Below the pieces are notes generated by a model that worked only from the letters and a program-made list of their open reading frames with translations, had not been told where the DNA came from and did not search any database. Made by a program: the position numbers and the translations under genes. From NCBI GenBank assembly GCA_964597685.1, contig CAZQZC010000153.1, positions 1 to 6,806 of the forward strand: 6,806 bases of DNA. The letters run 5' to 3'. Positions within the stretch are counted from its first letter, which is position 1; every line of letters starts with the position of its first letter. Source of the DNA: JBCBTJ01 sp964597685. Lineage in GTDB: Bacteria > Pseudomonadota > Alphaproteobacteria > Caulobacterales > Hyphomonadaceae. This document shows positions 1 to 6,503 of the stretch, piece by piece.

Positions 1-463
1 GCCCTTCCTCCCAAAGGCCGGCGCGCTGCAGGCTCGTCTCGACGATCTCGTCAAGCTCCGCCTGATTGCGGGCAAGCCCATGGATGCGCGGGCCGTAGGC
101 GACATTGTCATAGATCGATTTCGGGAACGGGTTCGGCTTCTGAAAGACCATGCCAACTTGGGACCGGAGCAGCACGGGATCGACGTCGTCCGCATTGACG
201 TCAACGCCCTCGATGAGAATTTCACCATCAACCCGCGCGGTCTCGGTCGTATCGTTCATGCGATTGATGCAGCGCAGGAACGTCGACTTGCCGCAGCCCG
301 ACGGGCCGATAAAGGCGGTCACCGACTGATCGGGAATGATCATCGAGATGTCGTTGATCGCCTGCTTTTCGCCGTAAAATACGTTGATGTGGCGGCAATC
401 CACCTTCGTCCTCTGTTCGGTCGTCGTCTCAACCGGCGCAGCCGCGGTATCAGTCTGGTCCAT
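1..463 (-). CDS. pstB: Phosphate ABC transporter ATP-binding protein PstB (5' part, truncated by window)
   Basis: ATPase subunit that drives phosphate import through the PstCA channel from the cytoplasmic face. The first 154 residues are visible; the family is usually about 250-290 residues, so roughly the last 100 or more lie beyond the left edge. Seen directly: a short variable N-terminus (about 1-20), the strand leading into NVFYGEKQAINDIS, Walker A GPSGCGKST at 53-61, the PstB-typical FLRCINRMND just after it, and the Q-loop VGMVFQKPNPFPKS with Gln108. The ABC signature, Walker B and H-loop are outside the window. The ATG at 461-463 lies 3 bases after the pstA stop and has a good Shine-Dalgarno at 470-476, so it is co-translated with pstA. 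The NPFPKSIYDNV motif is characteristic of PstB rather than other ABC importers. phoU would be expected next downstream. Confidence 0.97.
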   Translation of the reverse strand, partial: MDQTDTAAAPVETTTEQRTKVDCRHINVFYGEKQAINDISMIIPDQSVTAFIGPSGCGKSTFLRCINRMNDTTETARVDGEILIEGVDVNADDVDPVLLRSQVGMVFQKPNPFPKSIYDNVAYGPRIHGLARNQAELDEIVETSLQRAGLWEEG

Positions 464-466
464 TGA

Positions 467-2053
467 TTACCACCTTCGTTCGAACCGGCGCCGCACAAAG
501 ACGGCCAGCGCGTTCATTAGCACCATGAAGACAAGAAGAATTATGATGGCGGCGGCCGTCGCCGGCTCCCAGGCGCGCTCGGCGCCCGTCGACCATTTGT
601 AAATGAGCACCGGAAGCGTCGTCGCTTCATCCGTCGGCCCAGACGGCGCTTCGGCGACAAAGGCGACCATGCCGATCAGGAGCAGCGGCGCGGTCTCGCC
701 GAGCGCGCGCGCCAGGCCGATGATCGAACCTGTCATGATGCCCGGCGCCGCAAGAGGCAGCACGTGATGAAAAACCGCCTGGGTCTTCGACGCCCCGACG
801 CCGAGCGCCGCATCTCGGATCGATGGCGGCACGGCCTTCAGGGAAGCGCGTGCGGCGATAATGACCGTTGGCAACGTCATCAAGGCGAGCACCATCCCGC
901 CAACCAAAGGCGCTGAGCGCGGAAGCCCGAAAAAATTCAGGAAGACCGCGGCGCCCAGCAAGCCGAACACGATGGAGGGGACCGCGGCGAGATTGTTGAT
1001 GTTGACCTCGATAATCTCCGTCATCCGATTCTTTGGCGCGAATTCCTCGAGATAAACCGCCGCCATGATGCCCAGCGGAATCGCCAGCGCCGCCGTCACA
1101 AACATGGTCAGAAGCGAGCCGATCAGCGCGGCCAAGGTGCCGGCGATCTCTGGATAGGTGGAGTCGGCGTTGGAGAAGATCGCCGTGTTCAAACCGCTGA
1201 AGATCCGCCCCTCGGCCTGCAGCGCCAGCGTCCAAGCGATCTGTTGATCGGTGACATTCCGCTCCGCCTCCGGCGTGCGGAGCACCCGGGCTTGGAAATC
1301 AACGCCGGCGACATCGCGCGCACGCCCCGCCAACACGTCGGCGGTGATTTCGTCGCCGATCAGGCCGACGGCCTTAAGAATGACGGCGTCCGAACGTAGC
1401 AGGACCGACGCGTCGCCGTCAGAGAACAAGCCGTCGCCCGCGCTCCAGTTCGCCGCTTCGGCAATTGCCGCAATCCGTTGTTCCGACGCGCGCAGCACCA
1501 CGCGGCCCTGGTCAATACGATCAGCTTCAGAAATCGTTCCGAGGCTGAACCGCGCTTCGTCGCCAACCATCCCTTTGAGGTAAAGATCAAGATCGTCGGC
1601 GAGCGCGATGTCGAAGGCTCTTGTCTGTCCGATAAGGTCCGGCGACCGCCCCACCTCTCGGGCGGCCGGAAGGACGGCGAGCCGGGTCACCAAGCCGAAG
1701 AGTGCGATGCGGTCGGCCGTGCGTTCGCCTGCTTCGGGGAAACGAGTCAGGAGGTCTTCGCGGACCAATTCGTAGAATCCTGCGACGTTCTCAGCGATGT
1801 CCTCGGGCGCGTCGCGCCCTTCCGGCGCGACGATGTCGGGATCAAGAACCAGATCAAACGACAATTTATGCTGGCTGAAGGCCGGAAGCGCCTGGCTCAC
1901 GATGCTGATCATGAGGATCGCCAAAACAGACAACGCCGCGGCGATGGCGGCCTGGCCGTAAAATCGGAAGCGGCGCTCTGCGGCCTTGCGCTTGCGCAAC
2001 CGCGCCTCCGCCGCCTCGTCGGCGAGCCGAACTGGTGTCACGGTATCAGTCAT
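467..2053 (-). CDS. pstA: Phosphate ABC transporter permease PstA, long form with N-terminal periplasmic domain
   Basis: Inner-membrane permease forming the phosphate channel with PstC. At 528 residues it is far longer than the roughly 300-residue enterobacterial PstA. Seen directly: a basic cytoplasmic N-terminus (LRKRKAAERRFR, 19-30), a first membrane helix at about 33-57, a long hydrophilic and mostly acidic segment at about 60-300 predicted to be periplasmic, then the permease core. The core has helices near 303-332, 350-375, 380-400, 437-460 and 495-520. The conserved stretch NINNLAAVPSIVFGLLG is at 350-366, and the EAA loop that contacts PstB spans about 413-439 (RDAALGVGAS...PLAAPGI). 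The N-terminal part fits the family of unknown function often fused to alphaproteobacterial PstA (Pfam DUF3333, recalled, not searched). The start overlaps the end of pstC by 8 bases and has GGGAG at 2058-2062. The role is secure; the function of the large periplasmic part is unknown. Confidence 0.96.
   Translation of the reverse strand: MTDTVTPVRLADEAAEARLRKRKAAERRFRFYGQAAIAAALSVLAILMISIVSQALPAFSQHKLSFDLVLDPDIVAPEGRDAPEDIAENVAGFYELVREDLLTRFPEAGERTADRIALFGLVTRLAVLPAAREVGRSPDLIGQTRAFDIALADDLDLYLKGMVGDEARFSLGTISEADRIDQGRVVLRASEQRIAAIAEAANWSAGDGLFSDGDASVLLRSDAVILKAVGLIGDEITADVLAGRARDVAGVDFQARVLRTPEAERNVTDQQIAWTLALQAEGRIFSGLNTAIFSNADSTYPEIAGTLAALIGSLLTMFVTAALAIPLGIMAAVYLEEFAPKNRMTEIIEVNINNLAAVPSIVFGLLGAAVFLNFFGLPRSAPLVGGMVLALMTLPTVIIAARASLKAVPPSIRDAALGVGASKTQAVFHHVLPLAAPGIMTGSIIGLARALGETAPLLLIGMVAFVAEAPSGPTDEATTLPVLIYKWSTGAERAWEPATAAAIIILLVFMVLMNALAVFVRRRFERRW
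470..476 (-). promoter_or_regulatory. Ribosome binding site of pstB
   Basis: On the minus strand AAGGTGG ends 6 bases before the pstB ATG. It overlaps the last codons of pstA, with the pstA stop TAA lying between it and the start. This fixes the pstB start and indicates translational coupling in the operon. Confidence 0.7.
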
Positions 2054-3443
2054 ATTTCTCCCGATACCTTTGAACGACGCGGAGCGCGATCAGGTTGAAG
2101 ACGAGCGTTACCAGGAAAAGAACGAAACCGAGCGCGAACGCCGACAGGGTCTTGGCGCTGTCAAACTCGCTGTCGCCCGTGAGAAGCGATACGATCTGAA
2201 CAGTGATCGTCGTAATCTCCGCCGTTGGGTCGGCCGTGATCTGGGGGCGCAGGCCCGCCGCCATGGTCACAATCATGGTCTCGCCAATCGCCCGGGAGAC
2301 GGCGAGCAAGAGCGCCGCGATCACACCGGGCAGAGCGGCCGGAAGAACGACCTGTTTCACGGTTTCAGAGCGCGTCGCGCCGAGGGCGTAGGCGCCGTCG
2401 CGCAGGCTTTGGGGCACAGCGTTGATTACGTCGTCGGACAGGGACGAAACAAACGGTATGATCATGACGCCCATGACGAGGCCCGCGGCCAGCGCGCTGG
2501 TTGGCGACGCCGCGAGGAACTCATCCGGGAGAAACGCCAGTCCATTCAGCCAGTTCGCCCATGCGCGCACCAGTGGAGCGAGCACGAGAACCGCGAAAAA
2601 GCCGTACACGACCGTCGGGATTCCGGCGAGGACCTCAAGCATTGGCTTGACCCACCCGCGCAGCCGCGGGCTGGCGTATTCAGATAGATATATCGCCGAA
2701 AACAAGCCGATCGGCGCCGCAACAGCCATGGCGATCAGCGAAATGGCGAACGTCCCGAAGAAAAGCGGAACCGCGCCGAAATCTGCGTTGGTCTGGGCGT
2801 TCCACTCCAGGCCGAACAGGAAATCCAAAACGGGAACCCGCTCAAAAAAGCGAAGGCTTTCGAACACGAGCGAGACCACGATCCCCGCCGTTGTGGCGAT
2901 CGCAATCGCGGCGCTGAGAAACAGAAGACCCTGGACCCCTTGTTCAACGCGCTTGCGTGCGCGGAAATCGGTGTTGATGCGGCTGCGCGCCCATAAGAAT
3001 CCCGCAAGCGCCACTCCTAGCGCCGCCAACAAAGTGATCGACTTCAAACTGCCGACCAGCTCGACAAAGCGGGAGACGATTGCGTCGAACAGGCGCTGGC
3101 CGGTTGGGTCGGCGCCTGCGGCGGCCGCAACACGGTCAATGTACTGGCCTATTGTCGCCGGCGCCATGCCAGAAAATCCGTCGGGCAATTCCCCGACGAG
3201 TAGAGATCGCGCCGTCGACTCTCCCAACAACGCGTACGCGGCGAGCACAAACGCAGCAGGTGCGACGGTCCACATGGCGACGAAGTAGCCATGGTAGTTC
3301 GGCTGAGAGTTCATGCGTTGGTTTGCGGCCGCCTCCAGGCGCATGCTTGTCGAGCGGCCAGCCAGAAACGCCAGCATGCCGAACACCGCCAGGCTCGCGA
3401 AAGAAAGCCAGCCGAAAGGGATCTCGAAAACCGTTTGCAACAT
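2046..3443 (-). CDS. pstC: Phosphate ABC transporter permease PstC, with N-terminal multi-helix extension
   Basis: Inner-membrane permease pairing with PstA. It has 465 residues against roughly 320 in enterobacterial PstC. Seen directly: an N-terminal part with hydrophobic helices at about 9-29, 50-73 and 135-153 separated by a soluble stretch (about 80-130), then the permease part with helices near 171-193, 222-252, 270-293, 314-335, 370-390 and 433-455. The EAA loop for PstB contact spans about 348-374 (RDGAYALGAT...PAALPGV), and EVLAGIPTVVYGFFAV at 270-285 is typical of PstC. SRAIGETMIVTMAAG at 383-397 is the PstC-type segment after the EAA loop. The N-terminal extension resembles the domain recalled as Pfam DUF3708 in long PstC proteins. 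The ATG at 3441-3443 is 42 bases after the phoR stop and has only a weak G-rich ribosome site. No pstS lies upstream, so the binding protein is encoded elsewhere. Confidence 0.96.
   Translation of the reverse strand: MLQTVFEIPFGWLSFASLAVFGMLAFLAGRSTSMRLEAAANQRMNSQPNYHGYFVAMWTVAPAAFVLAAYALLGESTARSLLVGELPDGFSGMAPATIGQYIDRVAAAAGADPTGQRLFDAIVSRFVELVGSLKSITLLAALGVALAGFLWARSRINTDFRARKRVEQGVQGLLFLSAAIAIATTAGIVVSLVFESLRFFERVPVLDFLFGLEWNAQTNADFGAVPLFFGTFAISLIAMAVAAPIGLFSAIYLSEYASPRLRGWVKPMLEVLAGIPTVVYGFFAVLVLAPLVRAWANWLNGLAFLPDEFLAASPTSALAAGLVMGVMIIPFVSSLSDDVINAVPQSLRDGAYALGATRSETVKQVVLPAALPGVIAALLLAVSRAIGETMIVTMAAGLRPQITADPTAEITTITVQIVSLLTGDSEFDSAKTLSAFALGFVLFLVTLVFNLIALRVVQRYREKYD
2058..2062 (-). 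promoter_or_regulatory. Ribosome binding site of pstA inside the pstC 3' end
   Basis: GGGAG on the minus strand lies 4 bases before the pstA ATG and within the last codons of pstC. pstC ends in TGA inside ATGACTGA, giving an 8-base overlap with pstA. This arrangement implies coupled synthesis of the two channel subunits, which are needed in equal amounts. Confidence 0.6.
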
Positions 3444-3471
3444 AAACGAACCGCCCCGCGCTGATCGACGT

Positions 3472-3503
3472 CTTATGTCGCGTGTTTAACGATTGTGTGA
3501 CAC
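3472..3503 (-). promoter_or_regulatory. Candidate Pho-box promoter of pstC (weak match)
   Basis: On the minus strand the 18 bases from 3503 to 3486 match about 11 of 18 positions of the enterobacterial Pho box. The first half is nearly intact (GTGTCA for CTGTCA); the second half is degenerate (TCGTTA). Eight bases further is CATAAG (3477-3472), four of six matches to a -10 element, placing a start about 20-25 bases before the pstC ATG. A PhoB-activated promoter would have no -35. The site overlaps the last codons and stop of phoR. It would let pstCAB be induced above phoR. This is pattern matching by eye against an E. coli consensus and may be chance. Confidence 0.28.
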
Positions 3504-4880
3504 TTCAAAGGCTGTCCGCTCGGACTTTGCAGAAGGCAGCCACGCGCCGAAAGCCGTGCCATGCCCAATCCGGCTCTCGACGCTCAGCCCGCCCTGATGG
3601 CGCGCCATAATATGTTTGACGATCGCTAGGCCCAAACCCGTGCCGGGCACGGCGCCCCCGCGACTTTCATCCGCGCGATAAAAGCGCTCGCCGAGACGCG
3701 GCAAATGTCGGCTTTCAATACCCGGCCCTCGGTCTTCAATGCGCAGCCACGCGGCTCTACCGAACGCGCCCGGATTGCTTTGAATATTGATACGTCCGGC
3801 GTCCGTCCACCTTCGAGCGGATTCGGCGCGCGCAGCCGCCGGGCTTTCGGCCACGCCGGCCTCGATCGCGACAGACGATCCTGGCGCGGAATACTTAAGG
3901 GCGTTGTCAATCAAGTTGTGCGCAACCTGAACCAATTCGTCTCGGGCCCCGGTTACCGCGAGGTCGACAGCCTTCTCTTTGAACTCCAACGACACGCCGC
4001 GCTCGTCTGCGACCGGGCGCATGGCGTTGAGCGCGTCGAGCACGATCTCCTCCAGATCGACCAAGTCGCTCGGTGTCTGGTGCGCGCTCAGCTCTATGCG
4101 GGATAACGACAGCAAGTCTTGAATGAGCCGCTTCATTCGCTCCGTCTGGCTATACATTATGTCCAGAAACCGATCCCAGGTGTCTCGATCGTCTTTGGCC
4201 GGGCCGCGCATTGTCTCGATAAAGCCAGCGAGGGACGTTAGGGGCGTTCGAAGCTCGTGGCTCGCATTCGCGAGAAAATCAGCCCTGGCCCGCTCAGCGC
4301 GCCGAATGGCGCTGCGATCCTCCAAGACGACCAAAACGCCCCAAAACGGCGTGGGCAACGCGCGCGCCCTGACGATCCAAATCTGATCGGTATTGGCCGG
4401 GAGAGCAACTTCTACGGCTTGGGGGTCGTCGCCCTGACTTGCGGCTTCGATCGCCGAGAGCAGCTCAGGGCGCCTTATAACTGCGCTCGCCAGCGCTGCA
4501 CGGCCTTCATTGATCTTGAATAATCGACGCGACTCGCTGTTGGCCGCGCTTACCCTTCCATCCACGCCGACATACAATGCAGGCTGCGGGAGCGCCTCGA
4601 CGAGACCTCTCATGTCCAGACTGCGTTCGACGGCCTGATCGTCGTCTTCGAAGTCGTATCCAGCTTCAGGCGACGGCGTCGTGCCGACATAGAACGCTGT
4701 GGCGGCCACTCCGACAATCATGACCGCTGTCAACGCCTCGATCCAACCAAGGGCTCCAGACGCCGCCAGAATGCCGAAGACCGTCGAGGTTCCAGCCGTC
4801 AGCACGATGAAATCGCGCATGCGATCTGATCTCGTCGCTCTATGGCGACGGCGAATTCGATCCTGATCCGTCGGGCTCAT
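3486..4880 (-). CDS. phoR: Phosphate regulon sensor histidine kinase PhoR
   Basis: Membrane-anchored histidine kinase that would phosphorylate PhoB when phosphate is scarce. It has 464 residues. Seen directly: a basic N-terminal tail (1-21), two closely spaced membrane helices (about 23-42 and 47-66) with almost no periplasmic loop, an acidic linker (73-86), a PAS-like domain (about 90-190), and HisKA with phospho-acceptor His208 in FLANASHELRTPL. The ATPase domain has an N-box with Asn322 and Asn326 (HNLIDNALKYS), G1 DRGPGI (383-388), F-box LGERFYRAD and G2 PGTGLGL (412-418). The lack of a periplasmic sensor loop fits PhoR, which reads phosphate through Pst and PhoU. About 30-45 extra residues lie between the N-box and G1 (about 336-376). 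The position directly before pstCAB supports the name over other PAS kinases. The ATG at 4878-4880 has no obvious Shine-Dalgarno; an internal ATG at residue 21 would still keep both helices. No phoB is in the window. Confidence 0.93.
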   Translation of the reverse strand: MSPTDQDRIRRRHRATRSDRMRDFIVLTAGTSTVFGILAASGALGWIEALTAVMIVGVAATAFYVGTTPSPEAGYDFEDDDQAVERSLDMRGLVEALPQPALYVGVDGRVSAANSESRRLFKINEGRAALASAVIRRPELLSAIEAASQGDDPQAVEVALPANTDQIWIVRARALPTPFWGVLVVLEDRSAIRRAERARADFLANASHELRTPLTSLAGFIETMRGPAKDDRDTWDRFLDIMYSQTERMKRLIQDLLSLSRIELSAHQTPSDLVDLEEIVLDALNAMRPVADERGVSLEFKEKAVDLAVTGARDELVQVAHNLIDNALKYSAPGSSVAIEAGVAESPAAARAESARRWTDAGRINIQSNPGAFGRAAWLRIEDRGPGIESRHLPRLGERFYRADESRGGAVPGTGLGLAIVKHIMARHQGGLSVESRIGHGTAFGAWLPSAKSERTAFEVSHNR

Positions 4881-5008
4881 TTAACGATCGTCGACGCCGT
4901 GATGGAGGAACACGTTAGCGTGCTTACACGGGATTGCTCTGGTCCGAAACGGCGCATTCCGCGTAGGACAAAACGGTAAGCGACGAAGTTTCCATGACAA
5001 GCGCGCAA

Positions 5009-5024
5009 TGAATATCGAAATTCA
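5009..5024. repeat. Imperfect 16-base palindrome, candidate operator
   Basis: TGAATaTCGAaATTCA is an inverted repeat with 5-base arms TGAAT/ATTCA, one mismatched pair, and a self-complementary TCGA centre. It lies 11 bases before the plus-strand TTGACA hexamer and inside the candidate phoR promoter. Its size and symmetry suit a dimeric repressor such as a TetR- or MarR-type protein, common controllers of RND operons, but no such regulator gene is in the window and the match may be chance in AT-richer DNA. Confidence 0.35.
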
Positions 5025-5042
5025 ATAATCTTTTGTTGACAG
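5011..5042 (-). promoter_or_regulatory. Candidate Pho-box promoter of phoR (weak match)
   Basis: Reading the minus strand from 5042, CTGTCA is a perfect first half of the Pho box. The whole 18 bases (5042-5025) match about 12 of 18 consensus positions, but the second half is poor. Eight bases on is GATATT (5016-5011), four of six matches to a -10 element. The same 8-base spacing occurs in the candidate site before pstC. It would give phoR a leader of roughly 120 bases. The half site is the reverse complement of the plus-strand TTGACAG, so one stretch could serve either direction. Assigned by eye and unproven. Confidence 0.28.
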
Positions 5043-5064
5043 TCGAACAAGGCGGAACTAGGTG
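5036..5064 (+). promoter_or_regulatory. Possible promoter of the RND efflux operon
   Basis: TTGACA at 5036-5041 is a perfect sigma-70-type -35 hexamer facing the efflux genes. The -10 position after 17 bases reads TAGGTG (5059-5064), a poor match, so this may need an activator or may be no promoter at all. It is the best candidate seen in the region for the efflux operon. Confidence 0.25.
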
Positions 5065-5228
5065 TGCGCAAATAAGTTGGTGAGGTGAATGGCTGCAATC
5101 AGCAGGGCGTCGATGCCGCCGCCCCGCGCGAGACGAACTTGTTGGCCGCCGAGTACATCACCCAAAATTTGCGCTGGCGCGCGCCGGAGGGGACGACATC
5201 CGGCTCAGCCTGCAGAAAGCGAGACGAA

Positions 5229-6503
5229 ATGAGCAGGGTTCTACAAACGGCGCTAGCGATTGGGATTCCAATCGTGATCCTGGGCGGGCTGGGACTGGGC
5301 GGTGCGAGCGTCATCGGCGCTCTGAAACCCGCTCCCGAAGAGGCGACCGAACCGCCGAAAGCTCTTTCTGTGTTCGCTTCGCCGACGCGCCGGACGAATT
5401 TGCAGCTGGCGGTCGAGGCTCAAGGCGAAGTCCGCCCGTTTCGGGAGATCTCGGTCGCATCCCAGATCTCCGGTCGGATCGAGTATGTGTCGCCAGACTT
5501 CCTGGACGGAGGCTTCATCCGCCGGAATCAAGTCCTGGTGCGTCTGGAAAGCGCTGACTTCGAACTCGCAATCGTGCGCGCCCGGGCCGGCGTCGCAAGC
5601 GCCGAGCAGGCGCTGGCGCGGGAGCTGGCCGAGGGCGAGATCGCCCGCCAAGACTTGGCGGAAGAAGGCATCACCGACGCCAGCCCTCTAGCGATGCGGG
5701 AGCCGCAACTCGCGGAAGCCCGCGCCGCGCTGGACTCAGCGCGCGCCCAGCTCGCTGAAGCCGAACTTGCGCTAACCCGGACGCAAATACGCGCCCCGTT
5801 TGATGGACGCGTCCGCTCGAAGGCTGTGGACATCGGCCAATTTGTGACGCCAGGCCAATCCCTCGGGCAGGTTTTCGCAACCGACGTGGTTGAAGTTCCG
5901 CTCGCGATAGACGACGACGAGCTTGGCCGCGTCGGTCTGCCGATTGCGTTCGCCGAATCATCGGGCGATTTGGGGCCGGAGGTCGTTTTCACCGCAAATG
6001 TCGGCGGCGAACCGCGTACCTGGCGCGGGCGAATTGCACGCACTGCGGCCTCGGTGAACACCCAAACCCGCCTCATCAACATTTTTGGCGTGGTCGAAGA
6101 TCCCTATGGCGACGGCGCTGACAACGGCGCGCCAATGGCTCCGGGCTTGTTCGTTTCCGCTTCTATCCAGGGCGCGCTGGTTGAAGATCTCGTCTGGGCG
6201 CCGAGGTCGGCCCTACGCGGCGACGATCGCCTGTTCATCGGCGACCCAGAGGAAAGCGTGTTGCGGATCCGTCAGGTCGACGTTGTCTATAGCGACGACA
6301 AGGGCGCCTATCTCAGAGGCGGCGCAGAGCCGGGCGAACTTGCCGTCGTCTCTCCGATCCAGGCGGCGTTCGACGGCATGCGGATCGAAATCCTTGAACG
6401 CGCCGAAGACGGCACAATCATACCCCGCAATGAAGATGGAGACGCCAATCTCGCTTCTCGAGAGACGAGCGCTGGCGGTCCTTCTGAAGGAGCTGTTCAA
6501 TGA
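5229..6503 (+). CDS. RND efflux periplasmic adaptor (membrane fusion protein, HlyD/AcrA-like)
   Basis: Adaptor linking an inner-membrane RND pump to an outer-membrane channel. It has 424 residues from the chosen ATG. Seen directly: an N-terminal hydrophobic anchor or signal (about 4-30), a beta strand region (about 45-75), the first lipoyl half QISGRIEYVSPDFLDGGFIR (79-98), a helical hairpin rich in Ala, Glu and Arg (about 105-182), the second lipoyl half (RAPFDGRVRSKAVDIGQFV, about 188-206), a beta-barrel (about 210-310), and a membrane-proximal domain (about 318-390). A hydrophilic tail of about 34 residues follows and is probably disordered. The hairpin is short, as in RND adaptors of the MexA type. 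ATG 5229 is preferred because the hydrophobic segment begins three residues later; a GTG at 5085 would add 48 hydrophilic residues in front of the anchor. The ribosome site is weak. The substrate cannot be told from sequence. Confidence 0.93.
   Translation: MSRVLQTALAIGIPIVILGGLGLGGASVIGALKPAPEEATEPPKALSVFASPTRRTNLQLAVEAQGEVRPFREISVASQISGRIEYVSPDFLDGGFIRRNQVLVRLESADFELAIVRARAGVASAEQALARELAEGEIARQDLAEEGITDASPLAMREPQLAEARAALDSARAQLAEAELALTRTQIRAPFDGRVRSKAVDIGQFVTPGQSLGQVFATDVVEVPLAIDDDELGRVGLPIAFAESSGDLGPEVVFTANVGGEPRTWRGRIARTAASVNTQTRLINIFGVVEDPYGDGADNGAPMAPGLFVSASIQGALVEDLVWAPRSALRGDDRLFIGDPEESVLRIRQVDVVYSDDKGAYLRGGAEPGELAVVSPIQAAFDGMRIEILERAEDGTIIPRNEDGDANLASRETSAGGPSEGAVQ
6487..6492 (+). 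promoter_or_regulatory. Ribosome binding site of the RND pump gene
   Basis: AAGGAG sits 7 bases before the ATG at 6500, inside the 3' end of the adaptor gene. With the ATGA stop-start overlap it indicates coupled translation of adaptor and pump. Confidence 0.75.

Larger units (their letters stand above)
4881..5228. other. Divergent intergenic region between phoR and the RND operon
   Basis: No recognisable gene is present across these 348 bases. The left two thirds is more AT-rich than the flanking genes, as expected of a divergent promoter region, notably around 5009-5036. It holds a Pho-box-like half site, a TTGACA hexamer on the plus strand, an imperfect palindrome at 5009-5024, and two overlapping small palindromes close to the phoR start (ACGATCGT at 4884-4891, CGTCGACG at 4889-4896). 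Two short open frames cross it, each ending in ATGA at the start codon of the neighbouring gene; neither resembles a known protein. No terminator hairpin or tRNA was seen. Confidence 0.7.

Noticed and set aside
80..466. Plus-strand frame of 128 codons at the left end
   Set aside because: It is the antisense of pstB, whose Walker A and Q-loop are unambiguous on the minus strand.
1478..3288. Long plus-strand open frames opposite pstA and pstC (1478-2098, 1986-2687, 2422-3288)
   Set aside because: They lie antisense to clear transporter genes, have no recognisable domains, are rich in Arg, Ser and Ala as expected of high-GC shadow frames, and overlap one another.
3444..3485. Possible terminator between phoR and pstC
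   Set aside because: No stem-loop followed by a T run on the minus strand; the short gap fits an uninterrupted operon.
4884..4896. Overlapping small palindromes ACGATCGT and CGTCGACG just before phoR
   Set aside because: Eight-base palindromes of this base composition are common in high-GC genomes, and they are too short to call an operator without conservation data.
4983..5000. Second Pho-like half site TTGTCAT on the minus strand in the intergenic region
   Set aside because: The second half does not match and no -10-like hexamer follows at the right distance; a TGTCA pentamer is expected by chance at this frequency.
5085..5228. GTG at 5085 as the start of the adaptor, adding 48 residues
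   Set aside because: The added segment is hydrophilic and would bury the membrane anchor inside the protein; the ATG at 5229 puts the anchor at the N-terminus as the family requires.
5528..6082. Minus-strand frame of 184 codons inside the adaptor gene
   Set aside because: Low-complexity Ala/Ser/Arg composition typical of a shadow; the plus-strand adaptor is well supported by its lipoyl halves and hairpin.
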